A DNA stretch of 48,770 nucleotides, taken from Gordonia paraffinivorans NBRC 108238 (lineage in GTDB: Bacteria; Actinomycetota; Actinomycetes; Mycobacteriales; Mycobacteriaceae). The stretch spans positions 1 to 48,770 of the forward strand of contig NZ_BAOQ01000039.1 of NCBI RefSeq assembly GCF_000344155.1, read 5' to 3'. The translations under genes were made by a program, and so were the position numbers. The notes under the pieces were generated by a model. It was not told where the DNA came from, searched no databases, and saw nothing but the letters and a program-made list of their open reading frames with translations. Below are positions 16,309 to 39,320 of this stretch, one piece after another (positions within the stretch are counted from its first letter, which is position 1; each line of letters begins with the position of its first letter).

Positions 16309-16890
16309 TCAGTTGTCCTTAACGTTGTTGTCCTTGAACGGGAAGCCGAGGGCGCGGAGCAGCGCGCGGCCTTCCTCGTCCGTGCGGGCCGACGTCACGA
16401 CGGTGATGTCCATACCACGCGGGCGGTCGATGTTGTCGATGTTGATCTCGTGGAACATCGACTGCTCGTTCAGGCCGAACGTGTAGTTGCCGTTGCCGTC
16501 GAACTGCTGGTCGCTCAGGCCGCGGAAGTCGCGGATACGCGGGAGGGCGATGGACACGAGGCGGTCCAGGAACTCCCACATGCGGTCGCCACGGAGGGTG
16601 GCGCGAGCGCCGATCGGCATGCCCTCACGCAGCTTGAACTGCGCGATGGACTTGCGAGCGCGACGGATCTCGGGGCGCTGGCCGGTGATCTTGGCCAGGT
16701 CCTCGACAGCGCCATTGATCAGCTTCGCGTCACGGGCGGCGTCGCCGACGCCCATGTTCACGACGACCTTCACGACGCCGGGGATCAGCATCACGTTCGG
16801 GTAGTTGAACTCTTTGTTCAGCTGGTCCTTGATCTCCTCGCGGTAGCGAGTCTTCAGACGCGGCTGGACCTTGGTCTCGGTAGAAGTCAT
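16309..16890 (-). CDS. rplE: 50S ribosomal protein L5
   Basis: The 193-aa product is a full-length L5, with [34 protein letters not shown] and the C-terminal [15 protein letters not shown]5 binds 5S rRNA and contacts the P-site tRNA. The gene lies 1 bp after rplX, in the normal spc-operon order. Confidence 0.99.
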   Translation of the reverse strand: MTSTETKVQPRLKTRYREEIKDQLNKEFNYPNVMLIPGVVKVVVNMGVGDAARDAKLINGAVEDLAKITGQRPEIRRARKSIAQFKLREGMPIGARATLRGDRMWEFLDRLVSIALPRIRDFRGLSDQQFDGNGNYTFGLNEQSMFHEINIDNIDRPRGMDITVVTSARTDEEGRALLRALGFPFKDNNVKDN

Positions 16891-16891
16891 G

Positions 16892-17209
16892 TCAGATGTC
16901 CTTCCCGCTCTTGCGCGAGATCCGGACCTTCTTGCCGGTCTCCGGGTCGACGCGGTAGCCGATGCGGGTCGGGTTTCCGTCGGAATCGACGACCATCACG
17001 TTCGAGACGTGGATCGGCGCTTCCTGGGTCACGATGCCGCCGGAGGAGGCACCGCGCTCGTTGGCCGACGCGGCGGTGTGCTTCTTGATTCGGTTGACGC
17101 CCTCGACGAGGACCTTCTGGGTCTTCGGGAAGGCCTGGATGACCTTGCCCTTGGCGCCCTTGTCCTTGCCCGAGATGACGATCACGGTGTCACCCTTGTG
17201 AACCTTCAT
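16892..17209 (-). CDS. rplX: 50S ribosomal protein L24
   Basis: The 105-aa protein starts [20 protein letters not shown], the KOW motif of L24, an early assembly protein that binds the 5' domain of 23S rRNA. It is full length and spaced 1 bp from rplN. Confidence 0.99.
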   Translation of the reverse strand: MKVHKGDTVIVISGKDKGAKGKVIQAFPKTQKVLVEGVNRIKKHTAASANERGASSGGIVTQEAPIHVSNVMVVDSDGNPTRIGYRVDPETGKKVRISRKSGKDI

Positions 17210-17210
17210 G

Positions 17211-17579
17211 TCAGATCACCTCCGGAGCGAGCGACACGATCTTCATGAACTTCTTCTCACGCAGCTCGCGGCCGACCGGGCCGAAGATGCGGGTACCGCG
17301 GGGGTCGCTCTCACCCTTGAGGATGACGGCGGCGTTCTCGTCGAAACGGATGTAGCTTCCGTCCGGACGACGGCGCTCCTTGGTGGTGCGCACGACGACT
17401 GCCTTGACGACCTCACCCTTCTTGACGTTGCCGCCGGGGATCGCGTCCTTGACAGTGGCGACGATGACGTCGCCAATGCCGGCGTAGCGCCGCGAGGAAC
17501 CGCCGAGCACGCGGATGCACAAGATCTCCTTGGCACCGGTGTTGTCGGCGACTCGCAGGCGAGATTCCTGCTGAATCAC
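17211..17579 (-). CDS. rplN: 50S ribosomal protein L14
   Basis: The 122-aa protein begins [19 protein letters not shown] and ends [16 protein letters not shown], a complete L14, which sits at the subunit interface. The GTG at 17579 has AAGGAG upstream. It is the first gene of this ribosomal operon here, as is common where rplN starts a separate transcript in actinobacteria. Confidence 0.99.
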   Translation of the reverse strand: MIQQESRLRVADNTGAKEILCIRVLGGSSRRYAGIGDVIVATVKDAIPGGNVKKGEVVKAVVVRTTKERRRPDGSYIRFDENAAVILKGESDPRGTRIFGPVGRELREKKFMKIVSLAPEVI

Positions 17580-18142
17580 TCGTTAGTCTCCTTGACCTGG
17601 AACTTATGTACGGCGGATTTCCGACCCGACGCACACGGTCTGTTGCCCACCGAACACACGCCTGCCTGGTGTTTTCCGCCAGACTGTGACACCTGGACGG
17701 TCCGCCCCAGGGGGTTCGCGTGCCGATTTGCGACACAGTAGTGCCGCAGGCAACCCCACAAGTGTAGGGGAACTCCCAGGTCGGAGCCAAATCACGCCCC
17801 CCGACGCCCTCCATCGCCGGGTGACGAACACCCGGACCGGACGAGAATTTTTGGATCCGCACCCATCTGGGGCGCATCCCCACACGAAGCACCCTCGAGA
17901 CGGGACCACCCCGTACCGGCCGATCAGACCATGAGCGGCCGGCCCACCCTTCACCGCTTCGGTGCGCAGCAAGCAAGCCTGCCGCCGGCGGAGGCTCCCG
18001 ACGAGTGCCGGGAGATCTGCTTCGTCCCAGCCCGCGTCCATCGCCACGCCCTGGGAATCCGACGTCCAGCGCGACACGCGCGACCTGGCACACACGAGTT
18101 CGTTCTCGGGTGCCGGTTCGCCCGTTCACAGGGGAGGAATGA
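17580..18142. other. Intergenic region with divergent promoters of rplN and the NRPS operon
   Basis: These 563 bp lie between two divergently read operons and contain no believable gene. An inverted repeat CCGGCCG/CGGCCGG (17916-17922 and 17936-17942, 13-nt loop) lies about 200 bp before the NRPS start and could form a hairpin in its leader. GGGGAGGA at 18131-18138 is the NRPS ribosome binding site. No iron-box motif was found. Confidence 0.65.
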
Positions 18143-31947
<13,805 letters not shown>

Positions 31948-31951
<4 letters not shown>

Positions 31952-32205
31952 TCAACCCCTTCGACGACACCGACGGAGTCTTCCGGGTGCTCGTCAACCA
32001 CGAGAACCAACACTCGCTGTGGCCGGAATTCGCACCCGTCCCCGACGGCTGGCAGACCGTCTTCGGCCCCTCCGGCCACGACGAATGCCTCGAGTACGTC
32101 GAACAGAACTGGCGAGACATGCGACCCGCCAGCCTGATCCGGACCATGGCGAGCGCACAGGACGAGGGAAGCGAGGTCACCCGTGGGGAGGCACAGTATC
32201 ACTGA
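31948..32205 (+). CDS. mbtH: MbtH-like protein
   Basis: The 85-aa protein is a complete Mbt[27 protein letters not shown] and [18 protein letters not shown]. MbtH proteins bind adenylation domains and are often needed for their folding or activity. It overlaps the NRPS stop by 4 bp and should serve that enzyme. The downstream ATPase gene starts inside its last codons. Confidence 0.96.
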
Positions 32206-33433
32206 CGACGCACCGGACCGTAGAGCGTCGCCGTACGCGCTGGAACTCCGCGGGCTGCAGAAGACCTTCCGCACCGGCTTGTTCGGCCGAGGCCCGCGGG
32301 TCCACGCCCTCAACGGGCTGGATCTCTCGGTCCCCACCGGAACCGTGCACGCCCTCCTCGGGCCCAACGGAGCGGGCAAGACGACCACGGTCCGCGCGGT
32401 GGCGACCCTGATGACCCCCGACGAGGGCTCGGTCATCGTCGACGGCGTCGATGCCATCGCCGATCCCGGTGCAGTGCGCAAGATCGTCGGGGTGTCCGGT
32501 CAGTACGCCGCCGTCGACGGGAACCTGACCGGTTTCGAGAACCTGCGCATGGTCGGTCAGCTGTACGGGCAACCGCGCTCGGAGGCGTCGGAACGAGCCC
32601 GCGAACTGATCGCGGAACTGAACCTCGGGGACGCCGCCGACCGACCGATGCGGACCTATTCGGGCGGGATGCGGCGTCGCCTCGACCTCGCAGGCGCCCT
32701 CATCAACCGCCCCTCGCTGGTGATCCTCGACGAGCCGACGACCGGACTCGACCCGCGCGGACGACGCCAGATGTGGGAGGTCATCGCCGAACAAGTCGGC
32801 TCCGGCGCGACGGTTCTGCTCACGACGCAGTACCTCGAGGAGGCCGACGCCCTCGCCGACGAGATCACCGTCATCGACCACGGCACAATCCGTGCCCAGG
32901 GCAGCGCGGCGGAGCTCAAGTCCGCCACCGGCGGGTCGATACTGACCGTCGAAGTCGTTGTCCCCCAATACGACGACGCCGACACGCAGGTCTCGTCGTC
33001 GCTCACCCAGATCGGCGTCGGACCGGCAGAGCGTGTCGAATCGGGCACGGAGACCGTCACCGACACGACTTCCGCGCGCTGGTCTGTTCCCGTCGACGCC
33101 GGCACCCGCAGTGCTGTGGCGGCGGTCCTCGCGCTGTCTGCGGCCGGTATCGAGGTCGTCGACGCTTCCGTGTCGACACCCACCCTCGACGACGTCTTCC
33201 TGACGCTCACCGAGCGCTCCGGCACGACCGGGCCGGACACGCTCGGCGGCGTCGACGAGATCATCCACCGGCCGGCCGGTTCGGACACCGCGACCGGCGA
33301 ACCAGAAGCGAAGGGCGAGCCCGTCGACAGGTTCGCAGACACCGTCTGCTCCGACGTGCTCGGAGCAGACGAGCGCGCCGCGGACTCACCGGACGACCGA
33401 GCCGATCGATCGGAGCACGCACATGTTCACTGA
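32183..33433 (+). CDS. ABC transporter ATP-binding protein, DrrA-like
   Basis: The 416-aa protein has Walker A GPNGAGKT (60-67), the signature SGGM (160-163) and Walker B LVILDE (179-184). [11 protein letters not shown] then gives the switch region of DrrA-type ATPases, which drive export of antibiotics or lipids. The GTG at 32183 overlaps mbtH by 23 bp. Residues after about 345 form a hydrophilic, acidic tail not needed for the fold, longer than in typical DrrA. The permease gene overlaps its end. Export of the NRPS product is inferred from the shared operon. Confidence 0.92.
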   Translation: MGRHSITDDAPDRRASPYALELRGLQKTFRTGLFGRGPRVHALNGLDLSVPTGTVHALLGPNGAGKTTTVRAVATLMTPDEGSVIVDGVDAIADPGAVRKIVGVSGQYAAVDGNLTGFENLRMVGQLYGQPRSEASERARELIAELNLGDAADRPMRTYSGGMRRRLDLAGALINRPSLVILDEPTTGLDPRGRRQMWEVIAEQVGSGATVLLTTQYLEEADALADEITVIDHGTIRAQGSAAELKSATGGSILTVEVVVPQYDDADTQVSSSLTQIGVGPAERVESGTETVTDTTSARWSVPVDAGTRSAVAAVLALSAAGIEVVDASVSTPTLDDVFLTLTERSGTTGPDTLGGVDEIIHRPAGSDTATGEPEAKGEPVDRFADTVCSDVLGADERAADSPDDRADRSEHAHVH

Positions 33434-34205
33434 CACCGCAGTTCTGGTCGAGCGAAACCTGCTGACCGTCAAACGCATACCGACGCTCCTCATCAGCGCG
33501 ACGATCCAGCCGCTGATGTTCGTCTTCCTCTTCGCCTACGTCTTCGGGGCGACTTTCGGCGGTGGTTCCTACCGCGAGTTCCTGATGGCCGGCATCTTCA
33601 CCCAGACCGTCGTGTTCAACGCCGCCTTCACCACCGTCGGTTTGGCGAACGACACGTCGGACGGGATCATCGACCGCCTCCGCTCGCTACCGATGTCCCG
33701 ACTGGGCGTCATCAGCGGCCGGGTCACCTCGGACATGCTCCTGGGCGCCGTCGGACTGGCGGTCATGGTCGCCTGCGGACTGGCCATCGGCTGGCAGGTC
33801 CACGGCAGCGCCGCCGACGCCGCGATCGCCTTCGCCATCATCGGGCTCTTCGCCGTCGCGATGGCCTGGGTCGGTGCCGTGACCGGCCTGGCGGCGCCGA
33901 ATGTCGAAGCGGCACAGAGCATCGGCTTCCTCTGGATGTTCCCGGTGACGTTCCTGTCGAGCGCGTTCATCTCGGCGCAGAGCCTTCCCGGACCGCTGCG
34001 AACCATCGCGGAATGGAACCCGGTGACCGCTGTCGCCACCGCCTGCCGGCAACTGTTCGGCAACGAGGCACCACCGACGTTCCCGACCGCGACCGGATGG
34101 GTCGCCGACCACGCCGTGGCGTATGCGGTGGGCTCGTCGTTGGTCATCCTGGCCGTGTGCGTCCCTGCGTCCCTTGTCCTTTACCGACGTTCAGCGAACC
34201 GGTGA
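33423..34205 (+). CDS. ABC-2 type transporter permease, DrrB-like
   Basis: The 260-aa membrane protein has about six hydrophobic segments (first at TLLISATIQPLMFVFLFAYV, last at SSLVILAVCVPASLVLY). It also has the ABC-2 pattern DGIIDRLRSLPMSR between the second and third segments and ending EWNPVTAVATACRQL. It would pair with the ATPase encoded just upstream (11-bp overlap) to form an exporter in the cytoplasmic membrane. Confidence 0.92.
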   Translation: MFTDTAVLVERNLLTVKRIPTLLISATIQPLMFVFLFAYVFGATFGGGSYREFLMAGIFTQTVVFNAAFTTVGLANDTSDGIIDRLRSLPMSRLGVISGRVTSDMLLGAVGLAVMVACGLAIGWQVHGSAADAAIAFAIIGLFAVAMAWVGAVTGLAAPNVEAAQSIGFLWMFPVTFLSSAFISAQSLPGPLRTIAEWNPVTAVATACRQLFGNEAPPTFPTATGWVADHAVAYAVGSSLVILAVCVPASLVLYRRSANR

Positions 34206-34252
34206 TCGCCGATCGCCGGAGAAGTCCCGACGATTCCGGCTACCGTGATGAG

Positions 34253-34849
34253 GTGACATCGGACGACGGCGACGAGGGCCCCGGACGCGGACACGAATCT
34301 CGCGTGTTGCGCGATCTTCTCCAATCGGCGTCCACCGGGGACCGCGCCGCGTTCACGCAGTTGTACGACCTGACCAGCTCCCGCATCTACGGACTGGCGT
34401 TTCGCGTGGTCCGGGACCGCGAATACGCGGAGGAAATCGTGCAGGAGGCCTTTCTGCAGTACTGGCAGAAGGCCGGCGAGTACCACCCGGCCCGTGGCTC
34501 GGTCATCACCTGGATGATGACCATCGCGCACCGCCGCGCCGTCGACCGCGTGCGCTCGGAGCAACGTCAGCAGGACCGCATATCCGACTACGGCGCGGCC
34601 TCGGTGGAGACCCCGCGCAACATCCCGCTCGAGGTGGCCGTCCACGCCGACGAGGCGCGTACGCTGCGCACATGCCTCGGCGAGCTGACCGAACTACAGC
34701 GGAACGCCATCGAGATGTCCTACTTCGGCGGTCTGACCTACCCGGAGGTGGCGCAGCAGACGGCGACCCCCTTGCCCACCGTGAAGTCCCGCATCAGGGA
34801 CGGCCTTCGCCGCCTGAAACAGTGCTTGAGGACGCAGGAGGATGCCTGA
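34253..34849 (+). CDS. sigK: ECF sigma factor, SigK-like
   Basis: The 198-aa protein has region 2 (AAFTQLYDLTSSRIYGLAFR, EEIVQEAFLQYW, WMMTIAHRRAVDRVR) and region 4 (LTELQRNAIEMSYFGGLTY, PLPTVKSRIRDGLRRLK). It resembles mycobacterial SigK in order and in its pairing with an RskA-type gene. The start is uncertain: GTG 34253 gives a normal length, while GTG 34202 overlaps the permease stop and would add 17 residues. It ends in an 8-bp overlap with the anti-sigma gene. Its position directly after the exporter suggests transcription together with the NRPS genes, but its targets are not visible here. Confidence 0.88.
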   Translation: MTSDDGDEGPGRGHESRVLRDLLQSASTGDRAAFTQLYDLTSSRIYGLAFRVVRDREYAEEIVQEAFLQYWQKAGEYHPARGSVITWMMTIAHRRAVDRVRSEQRQQDRISDYGAASVETPRNIPLEVAVHADEARTLRTCLGELTELQRNAIEMSYFGGLTYPEVAQQTATPLPTVKSRIRDGLRRLKQCLRTQEDA

Positions 34850-35675
34850 CCCGACCATGCCAACCACCGACGCGGAGCCCGACGACCGAATGTCCACCTG
34901 GCTCGACGACCACATCGAGCTGTATGCCGTTTCCGCACTGACCCCCGAGGAGACCCTCCGCGCGGAACGGGAACTCGCCGCACTCTCGGCTGCCCGGCGA
35001 TCGTCATACGACGCCCGGATCGTCGAAACCCAGAGCGCCATGGCGAGATTCGCGAGCGCCTACGCCCTTGAGGCACCCGCCGACCTCCGACGCCGGGTCC
35101 TTGCCGATGTCTTCGACGATCCGTTCGACCCGACGACTCAGACACCGGCCGCCGATCTGGGGTCCGCGCGCCGTCGACGTGAGGAGACCGCACAGGGACC
35201 GCGCCGGAAGATGGCCGTGCTGGCCGCCGCCGCGGTGACCGTCGTCGTCGCGCTCGGCGCCGGCGTGCTGATCGGTCGCACCACGGCACCGGAACCGTCC
35301 CCGGCGGCGACAGCGATCGACGAGAGCCGGCAGCAGGTCCTGGACGTCCTGGCTGCGGGTGACGCGACCGTGACCGCCCAGCCCCTGGCCGACGACCGCG
35401 GCACGATCACGGTCGTCAACTCGGCGAGCGCGGGTCGCGTGGTGACCCTGATCCGGAACACCAGCCGCCCTATCTCGCCCGACAGCACCTACCAGCTGTG
35501 GCTGGTCGGCGGAGCGGACGACCCGGTTCCGGCAGGACTGATCCCGGGAGGCGACACCGAACCCGTCGTCGTCGGCGAGCTGGGTGGCGCGCAGGTCCTG
35601 GCGGTGACCATCGAACCGACCGGAGGCAGCAAGCAGCCGACGACCCCGATCCTGGCGCAGATTCCGCTCACGTGA
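34842..35675 (+). CDS. rskA: Anti-sigma-K factor RskA family protein
   Basis: The 277-aa protein has a cytoplasmic N-terminal zinc-less anti-sigma region (IELYAVSALTPEETLRAERE), one membrane segment (KMAVLAAAAVTVVVALGAG, about 125-145) and an extracytoplasmic RskA domain (STYQLWLVGGADD, LAVTIEPTGGSKQPTTPILA). Such proteins hold SigK at the membrane until proteolysis releases it. The exact start is unsure, as AGGAGG touches the ATG at 34842; ATGs at 34857 or 34890 are alternatives. It is the last gene of the forward operon. Confidence 0.9.
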   Translation: MPDPTMPTTDAEPDDRMSTWLDDHIELYAVSALTPEETLRAERELAALSAARRSSYDARIVETQSAMARFASAYALEAPADLRRRVLADVFDDPFDPTTQTPAADLGSARRRREETAQGPRRKMAVLAAAAVTVVVALGAGVLIGRTTAPEPSPAATAIDESRQQVLDVLAAGDATVTAQPLADDRGTITVVNSASAGRVVTLIRNTSRPISPDSTYQLWLVGGADDPVPAGLIPGGDTEPVVVGELGGAQVLAVTIEPTGGSKQPTTPILAQIPLT

Positions 35676-35784
35676 ACCTGCGTCCGGGGAACCCACTCGT
35701 GGGGATACCGACAGGACCGTCTCTACGCGACCCGGCCGAAAGCCGGCGCGCGACCCGCTGAGCTCGTTCGCGGTCCCAAGAAAT

Positions 35785-35810
35785 CGGCCCGGGAATCAAC
35801 CCCCGGGCCG
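35785..35810. terminator. Bidirectional terminator hairpin
   Basis: CGGCCCGGG (35785-35793) pairs perfectly with CCCGGGCCG (35802-35810) around an 8-nt loop, between the convergent rskA-like gene and the LuxR-type gene. Confidence 0.8.
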
Positions 35811-35814
35811 TCAC

Positions 35815-36189
35815 TCACCAGCGATCGAGGCTGGTGTAGCCGTCCTGCAACGCGCGAGCGAACAGATGCGTCTTGGTCGGCGCGGGACGACCCACCGCCG
35901 TGTACTTGGCGCGAATCCGGGCCAAGTGGGTGCTCACGGTCGACGCGGAGATGAACAGGCGGGCAGCGGCTTCTTCCTTGGACTCCGCGGCCAACCACGC
36001 CAGGAGGACCTCGACCTCGCGGTCGGAGAGACTCGGACGAGGCAGGTTCGCCGACCCGGGTTCTCCGACGGTCCGGTAGTCGGAGAGTCGCGCGACGCCG
36101 GTTGCCGTGGCGTCCGGAGTCCCGACGCGACGCTGGTCTACAGCACCCCGGGACGGTACGGAACGAAAGATCTCTGAAGTGGCCGTCAC
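35815..36189 (-). CDS. LuxR-type DNA-binding protein without receiver domain
   Basis: The 124-aa form ends in a LuxR/NarL helix-turn-helix (LSDREVEVLLAWLAAESKEE, ISASTVSTHLARIRAKY). This is clearly related to the C-terminus of the response regulator encoded next to it (both share RIR.KY...GRP..TK..LF.RA..DG). Nothing like a receiver domain precedes it. GTG 36189 has GGGGA seven nt upstream. GTG 36354 also has a good site (GGGGGGA) and would give 179 aa with a disordered N-terminus from a region of lower GC. Role unknown; it may act with, or antagonise, its paralogue at shared sites. Confidence 0.75.
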   Translation of the reverse strand: MTATSEIFRSVPSRGAVDQRRVGTPDATATGVARLSDYRTVGEPGSANLPRPSLSDREVEVLLAWLAAESKEEAAARLFISASTVSTHLARIRAKYTAVGRPAPTKTHLFARALQDGYTSLDRW

Positions 36190-36414
36190 TGGTCCATCCC
36201 CTTGTTTGTCAAGCGTTTCGCCTGCACTCCCGACCACGCACGCTCCACGCATCATTCCCGTTGATCCCAAACTAGAACTCAGGTCCGTTGGACGGTAGAC
36301 CCAGAAAGGGGGACTTCCGTCGTGCTCGGATCGCTCGTCGACTGATTCACTCACGCTCGCGTCCCCCCGTCACTGATTCCGCACCCTCCCGTCGACCGAC
36401 CGAGACCACCCAGA

Positions 36415-37110
36415 TCAGTCCGGCCGATCCCCTGGCTTGCGGACCCGGTGCCGCTGGGGGACCGGAAGCCACCCGTCCTCTACCGCCCGCTTGAACAGGT
36501 CCACCTTTGTCCGGGTGGGCCGTCCGGCGTCGGCGTACTTCTGCCGAATCCGCTTCAGATACTCGTTGACCGTCTCGGCCGACACCCCCAGAGCGGCGCC
36601 GACCCGCGCCGAGGTCTCGCCCGACGCGTACAGGGCCAGGACCTTCTGGAGCTGGGGAGACAGGTCGACGGCGGCGAGTTCGGGGTCGCCGTCGATGGCG
36701 GCCGCCCACTCCGTCGTCAAGACCGCCCGCCCCTCGGCCGCGGCTCGGATCGCGTCGATGATGACCGATTCGTCCGCCGACTTGAGCACGACGCCGAGCG
36801 CGCCGGCCCTCGCCGCCGACCGGAGCAAGGCGGGGTGTTCACCCGAGGTGTAGACGACGGTGGCCACCCCGGCGTCGGCGAGGGCGTTGACGTTCTCGCG
36901 AGGCGTGGTCCCGTCGTCGAGTCGAAGGTCGAGCAGCACCACGTCGAGCGGCATGCCGGCGAGGACGCCCGCGACCGTGGAAGCGGAACAGACCAGAGAG
37001 ATGTCGTCGACGGTGTCGAGAACGCGCTCGATACCCCAGATCGGCGAGCGGTGGTCGTCCACCATGCCGACGCGTATGACGCGTTCGCTCCCGGACCCCG
37101 CGTCGGTCAT
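36415..37110 (-). CDS. NarL/LuxR family response regulator
   Basis: The 231-aa protein has a receiver domain with acidic pocket Asp18-Asp19, phospho-acceptor Asp61 (VVLLDLRLDDG), Thr88 and Lys110 (VVLKSADES). A LuxR helix-turn-helix follows (LSPQLQKVLALYASGETSAR, VSAETVNEYLKRIRQKY). No histidine kinase gene is next to it, so it is an orphan here. The ATG at 37110 has AAGGAAGGGGG upstream. It lies in tandem with the receiver-less paralogue. Confidence 0.92.
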   Translation of the reverse strand: MTDAGSGSERVIRVGMVDDHRSPIWGIERVLDTVDDISLVCSASTVAGVLAGMPLDVVLLDLRLDDGTTPRENVNALADAGVATVVYTSGEHPALLRSAARAGALGVVLKSADESVIIDAIRAAAEGRAVLTTEWAAAIDGDPELAAVDLSPQLQKVLALYASGETSARVGAALGVSAETVNEYLKRIRQKYADAGRPTRTKVDLFKRAVEDGWLPVPQRHRVRKPGDRPD

Positions 37111-37394
37111 CGACGACGTCCCCCTTCCTTGCCCGGGCGGCCGATGCCGGCCTCTGAGCAATTAGACAGCTTCGTACTCCTCTGTACTCGGCGAACCTAT
37201 CGAACGATTCCGACAACGTTCTCAGTCAGATGCCTCACCTGCGACAACTGGTCTCGTTTTGTCGCAGCATCGGTCCTCGACATGGGGGGACATGATGAGT
37301 TTTCGCCCTCGAGCCGCAGCCCACGTGCCAAACTGGAACACGTTCTAATTCATGGCGGCGACCCTACCGCCGCAGCGAGCCACGAGGTGAAACG
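37111..37394. other. Divergent promoter region
   Basis: These 284 bp separate the leftward response regulator from the rightward acetoacetate decarboxylase-family gene. They contain the KstR-like site at 37334-37347 and no credible gene. Confidence 0.6.
37334..37347. promoter_or_regulatory. KstR-like operator
   Basis: TGGAACACGTTCTA fits the KstR consensus TnnAACnnGTTnnA at every fixed position. It lies 47 bp upstream of the ATG at 37395. KstR is the TetR-family repressor of sterol catabolism in Mycobacteriales. Confidence 0.6.
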
Positions 37395-38150
37395 ATGAGC
37401 GCACCTTCGACGCACGACGTCCTGGGCACGACGGTGACCATGCCGGTGGAGATTCGGCACGCACGATGCTTCGTCGCCGGGTTCACGGCCGACACCGCCG
37501 CGGTCCAGCGCGCCATCGACAGCGAGTCGACCCGTCCCGGAACACTACGCCCCCTACGGATACGTCCCGGGCGATCGATGTGCATGATCGTCTTCGTCGA
37601 CTACATCGACGGCGACCTCGGCCCCTACAACGAGTTCGGGGTGTGTTTCCTGGTCGAGGACCCGTCGCAGCCGCCGACCTCGCCGCTGTCGGCGCTGGCC
37701 TCACTCGTCAAAGGCGACGCCCGAGCGCTCGTGCACCGACTGCCCGTCGACGGCGAGTTCACGCTCGCCGCCGGCCGCGGGATATGGGGGTTCCCGAAGA
37801 CCCTCGCCGACTTCGATGTCGACCACACATCAGCGGGCCGTCACGGCCGGGTCGAGGCCGACGGCCGCCTCATCGCCGACCTGCGCCTGAAGGCCGGTCT
37901 CAAGGTCCCCGACACCACCGCCGACACGGTGCTGAACGCGTACTCGCAGCTCGACGGCGTCACCCGCATGACTCCGTGGCGACTCACCTCGGTGAGCGGC
38001 ACGCGCACGCGCATAGGCGGAGCGACCCTCACCCTCGGGGACCATCCCATCGCCGACGAACTGCGCTCGTTGCGCCTGGGTCGCCGTGCCCTGATGTCCA
38101 GTTCGGTGGACAAGATCACCATGCGCTTCGAGGACCCGATCGTCATCTGA
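37395..38150 (+). CDS. Acetoacetate decarboxylase family protein
   Basis: The 251-aa protein has the family core VDYIDGDLGPYNEFGVCFLV and WGFPKTLADFD, where Lys135 is in the position of the Schiff-base lysine of acetoacetate decarboxylase. Many family members act on other substrates, so the reaction is not certain. The ATG is preceded by GAGGTGAA. The KstR-like site upstream suggests a link to sterol or steroid breakdown. The pirin gene follows after 52 bp in the same direction. Confidence 0.85.
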   Translation: MSAPSTHDVLGTTVTMPVEIRHARCFVAGFTADTAAVQRAIDSESTRPGTLRPLRIRPGRSMCMIVFVDYIDGDLGPYNEFGVCFLVEDPSQPPTSPLSALASLVKGDARALVHRLPVDGEFTLAAGRGIWGFPKTLADFDVDHTSAGRHGRVEADGRLIADLRLKAGLKVPDTTADTVLNAYSQLDGVTRMTPWRLTSVSGTRTRIGGATLTLGDHPIADELRSLRLGRRALMSSSVDKITMRFEDPIVI

Positions 38151-38202
38151 GCCCATCCCCGGAGTCGGCACGCCGCGCCCACGCGCGGAGCACAATGACC
38201 CC

Positions 38203-39213
38203 ATGAGCAACCTCGAGACGGACCCGGCCGAACTCGACTGTCGTGGTGACGCCGACGCCGCAACCTCCGGCAGCGGCCCACTGCACGTGGAGGTGCTCAC
38301 CGCCCGCGACGTCCCGCTGGGCGGCCCGCGCGCGATGACCGTCCACCGAACGCTCCCCCAGCGGTCGAGATCGCTCATCGGGTCGTGGTGCTTCGTCGAC
38401 CACTACGGTCCCGACGACGTGTCGCAGACCGGAGGCATGGACGTTCCACCCCACCCGCACACCGGGCTGCAGACAGCCAGCTGGTTGTTCACCGGAGAGA
38501 TCGAGCACCGCGACACGATGGGCAATCACGCGATGGTCCGGCCGGGCGAGCTCAACCTGATGACCGCCGGCCACGGCATCGCCCACACCGAGGTGTCCAC
38601 GCCCGAGACGACCGTCCTGCACGGAGTGCAACTGTGGATCGCGCTGCCCGCCGAGGCGGCGGACGCACCGCGCGACTTCGCGCACCACAAGCCCGACGAC
38701 GTCGTCCTCGACGGGGTCCGGCTCAAGGTGTTCCTCGGTGAACTGGCGGGCACGCGCTCCCCCGTGCGCACCTTCCTGCCGCTGCTCGGCGCCCAGATCG
38801 ACTTCGAGCCGGGCGCCCGTGTCGAGCTCGACGTCGATCCCGCGTTCGAGCACGGCATTCTCGTCGACTCCGGCACGATCGAGGTCTGCGACTCCGACGC
38901 CCCTCCGCTCCGGCGCACCGAACTCGGTTACGTCGGCCTCGGAGCGTCACGCCTCTCGCTGCGCGGCGTCGGCGCCGAACCCGCTCGCATCCTGCTGCTC
39001 GGTGGGACCCCGCTCGACGAGGACATCGTGATGTGGTGGAACTTCATCGGCCGCTCACACGAGGAGATCGTCCGGTTCCGCGAGGAATGGATGGCCCACA
39101 GCGACCGATTCGGCCAGGTCGTCGGGTATCAGGGCCCCATCCAGCACCTGCCCGCGCCCGCGTTGCCTCATTCCCGGCTGCATCCGAGACAGAACTCCCC
39201 GGGACGCGCCTGA
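38203..39213 (+). CDS. Pirin family protein
   Basis: The 336-aa bicupin has the pirin metal-binding set His84, His86 (PPHPHTGLQT), His128 and Glu130 (GHGIAHTE), and the pattern ELNLMTAGHGIAH. Bacterial pirins are iron-binding and some have quercetinase activity or modulate metabolic enzymes; the role here is not known. It begins with ATG and may share a transcript with the preceding gene. Confidence 0.93.
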   Translation: MSNLETDPAELDCRGDADAATSGSGPLHVEVLTARDVPLGGPRAMTVHRTLPQRSRSLIGSWCFVDHYGPDDVSQTGGMDVPPHPHTGLQTASWLFTGEIEHRDTMGNHAMVRPGELNLMTAGHGIAHTEVSTPETTVLHGVQLWIALPAEAADAPRDFAHHKPDDVVLDGVRLKVFLGELAGTRSPVRTFLPLLGAQIDFEPGARVELDVDPAFEHGILVDSGTIEVCDSDAPPLRRTELGYVGLGASRLSLRGVGAEPARILLLGGTPLDEDIVMWWNFIGRSHEEIVRFREEWMAHSDRFGQVVGYQGPIQHLPAPALPHSRLHPRQNSPGRA

Positions 39214-39276
39214 GACGAATACGGATCGAGGTCCCGACAAATCCGCCGACACGGTTAGGTTAGTGTTGGCTTAGTA

Positions 39277-39299
39277 CTCCCGCGAAGTTGTTCGCGGAG
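39277..39299 (+). promoter_or_regulatory. Hairpin in the leader of the lipoprotein gene
   Basis: CTCCCGCGAA and TTCGCGGAG pair over 9 bp with one bulged C and a GTTG loop, ending 21 nt before the ATG at 39321. It could stabilise or control the mRNA. Upstream, TTAGGT (39255) and TTAGTA (39271) may be promoter elements. Confidence 0.35.
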
Positions 39300-39320
39300 G
39301 TGTCGTGTGAAGGGGAATCA

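Noticed and set aside
34013..34252. An 80-residue N-terminal extension of the sigma factor.
   Set aside because: It overlaps the permease gene in another frame and has no similarity to sigma factors, so a GTG near 34253 is preferred.
39255..39273. An iron-regulator (IdeR/DtxR) box upstream of the lipoprotein gene.
   Set aside because: The left half TTAGGTTAG is perfect but the right half matches the consensus poorly, so it is below what I would call.
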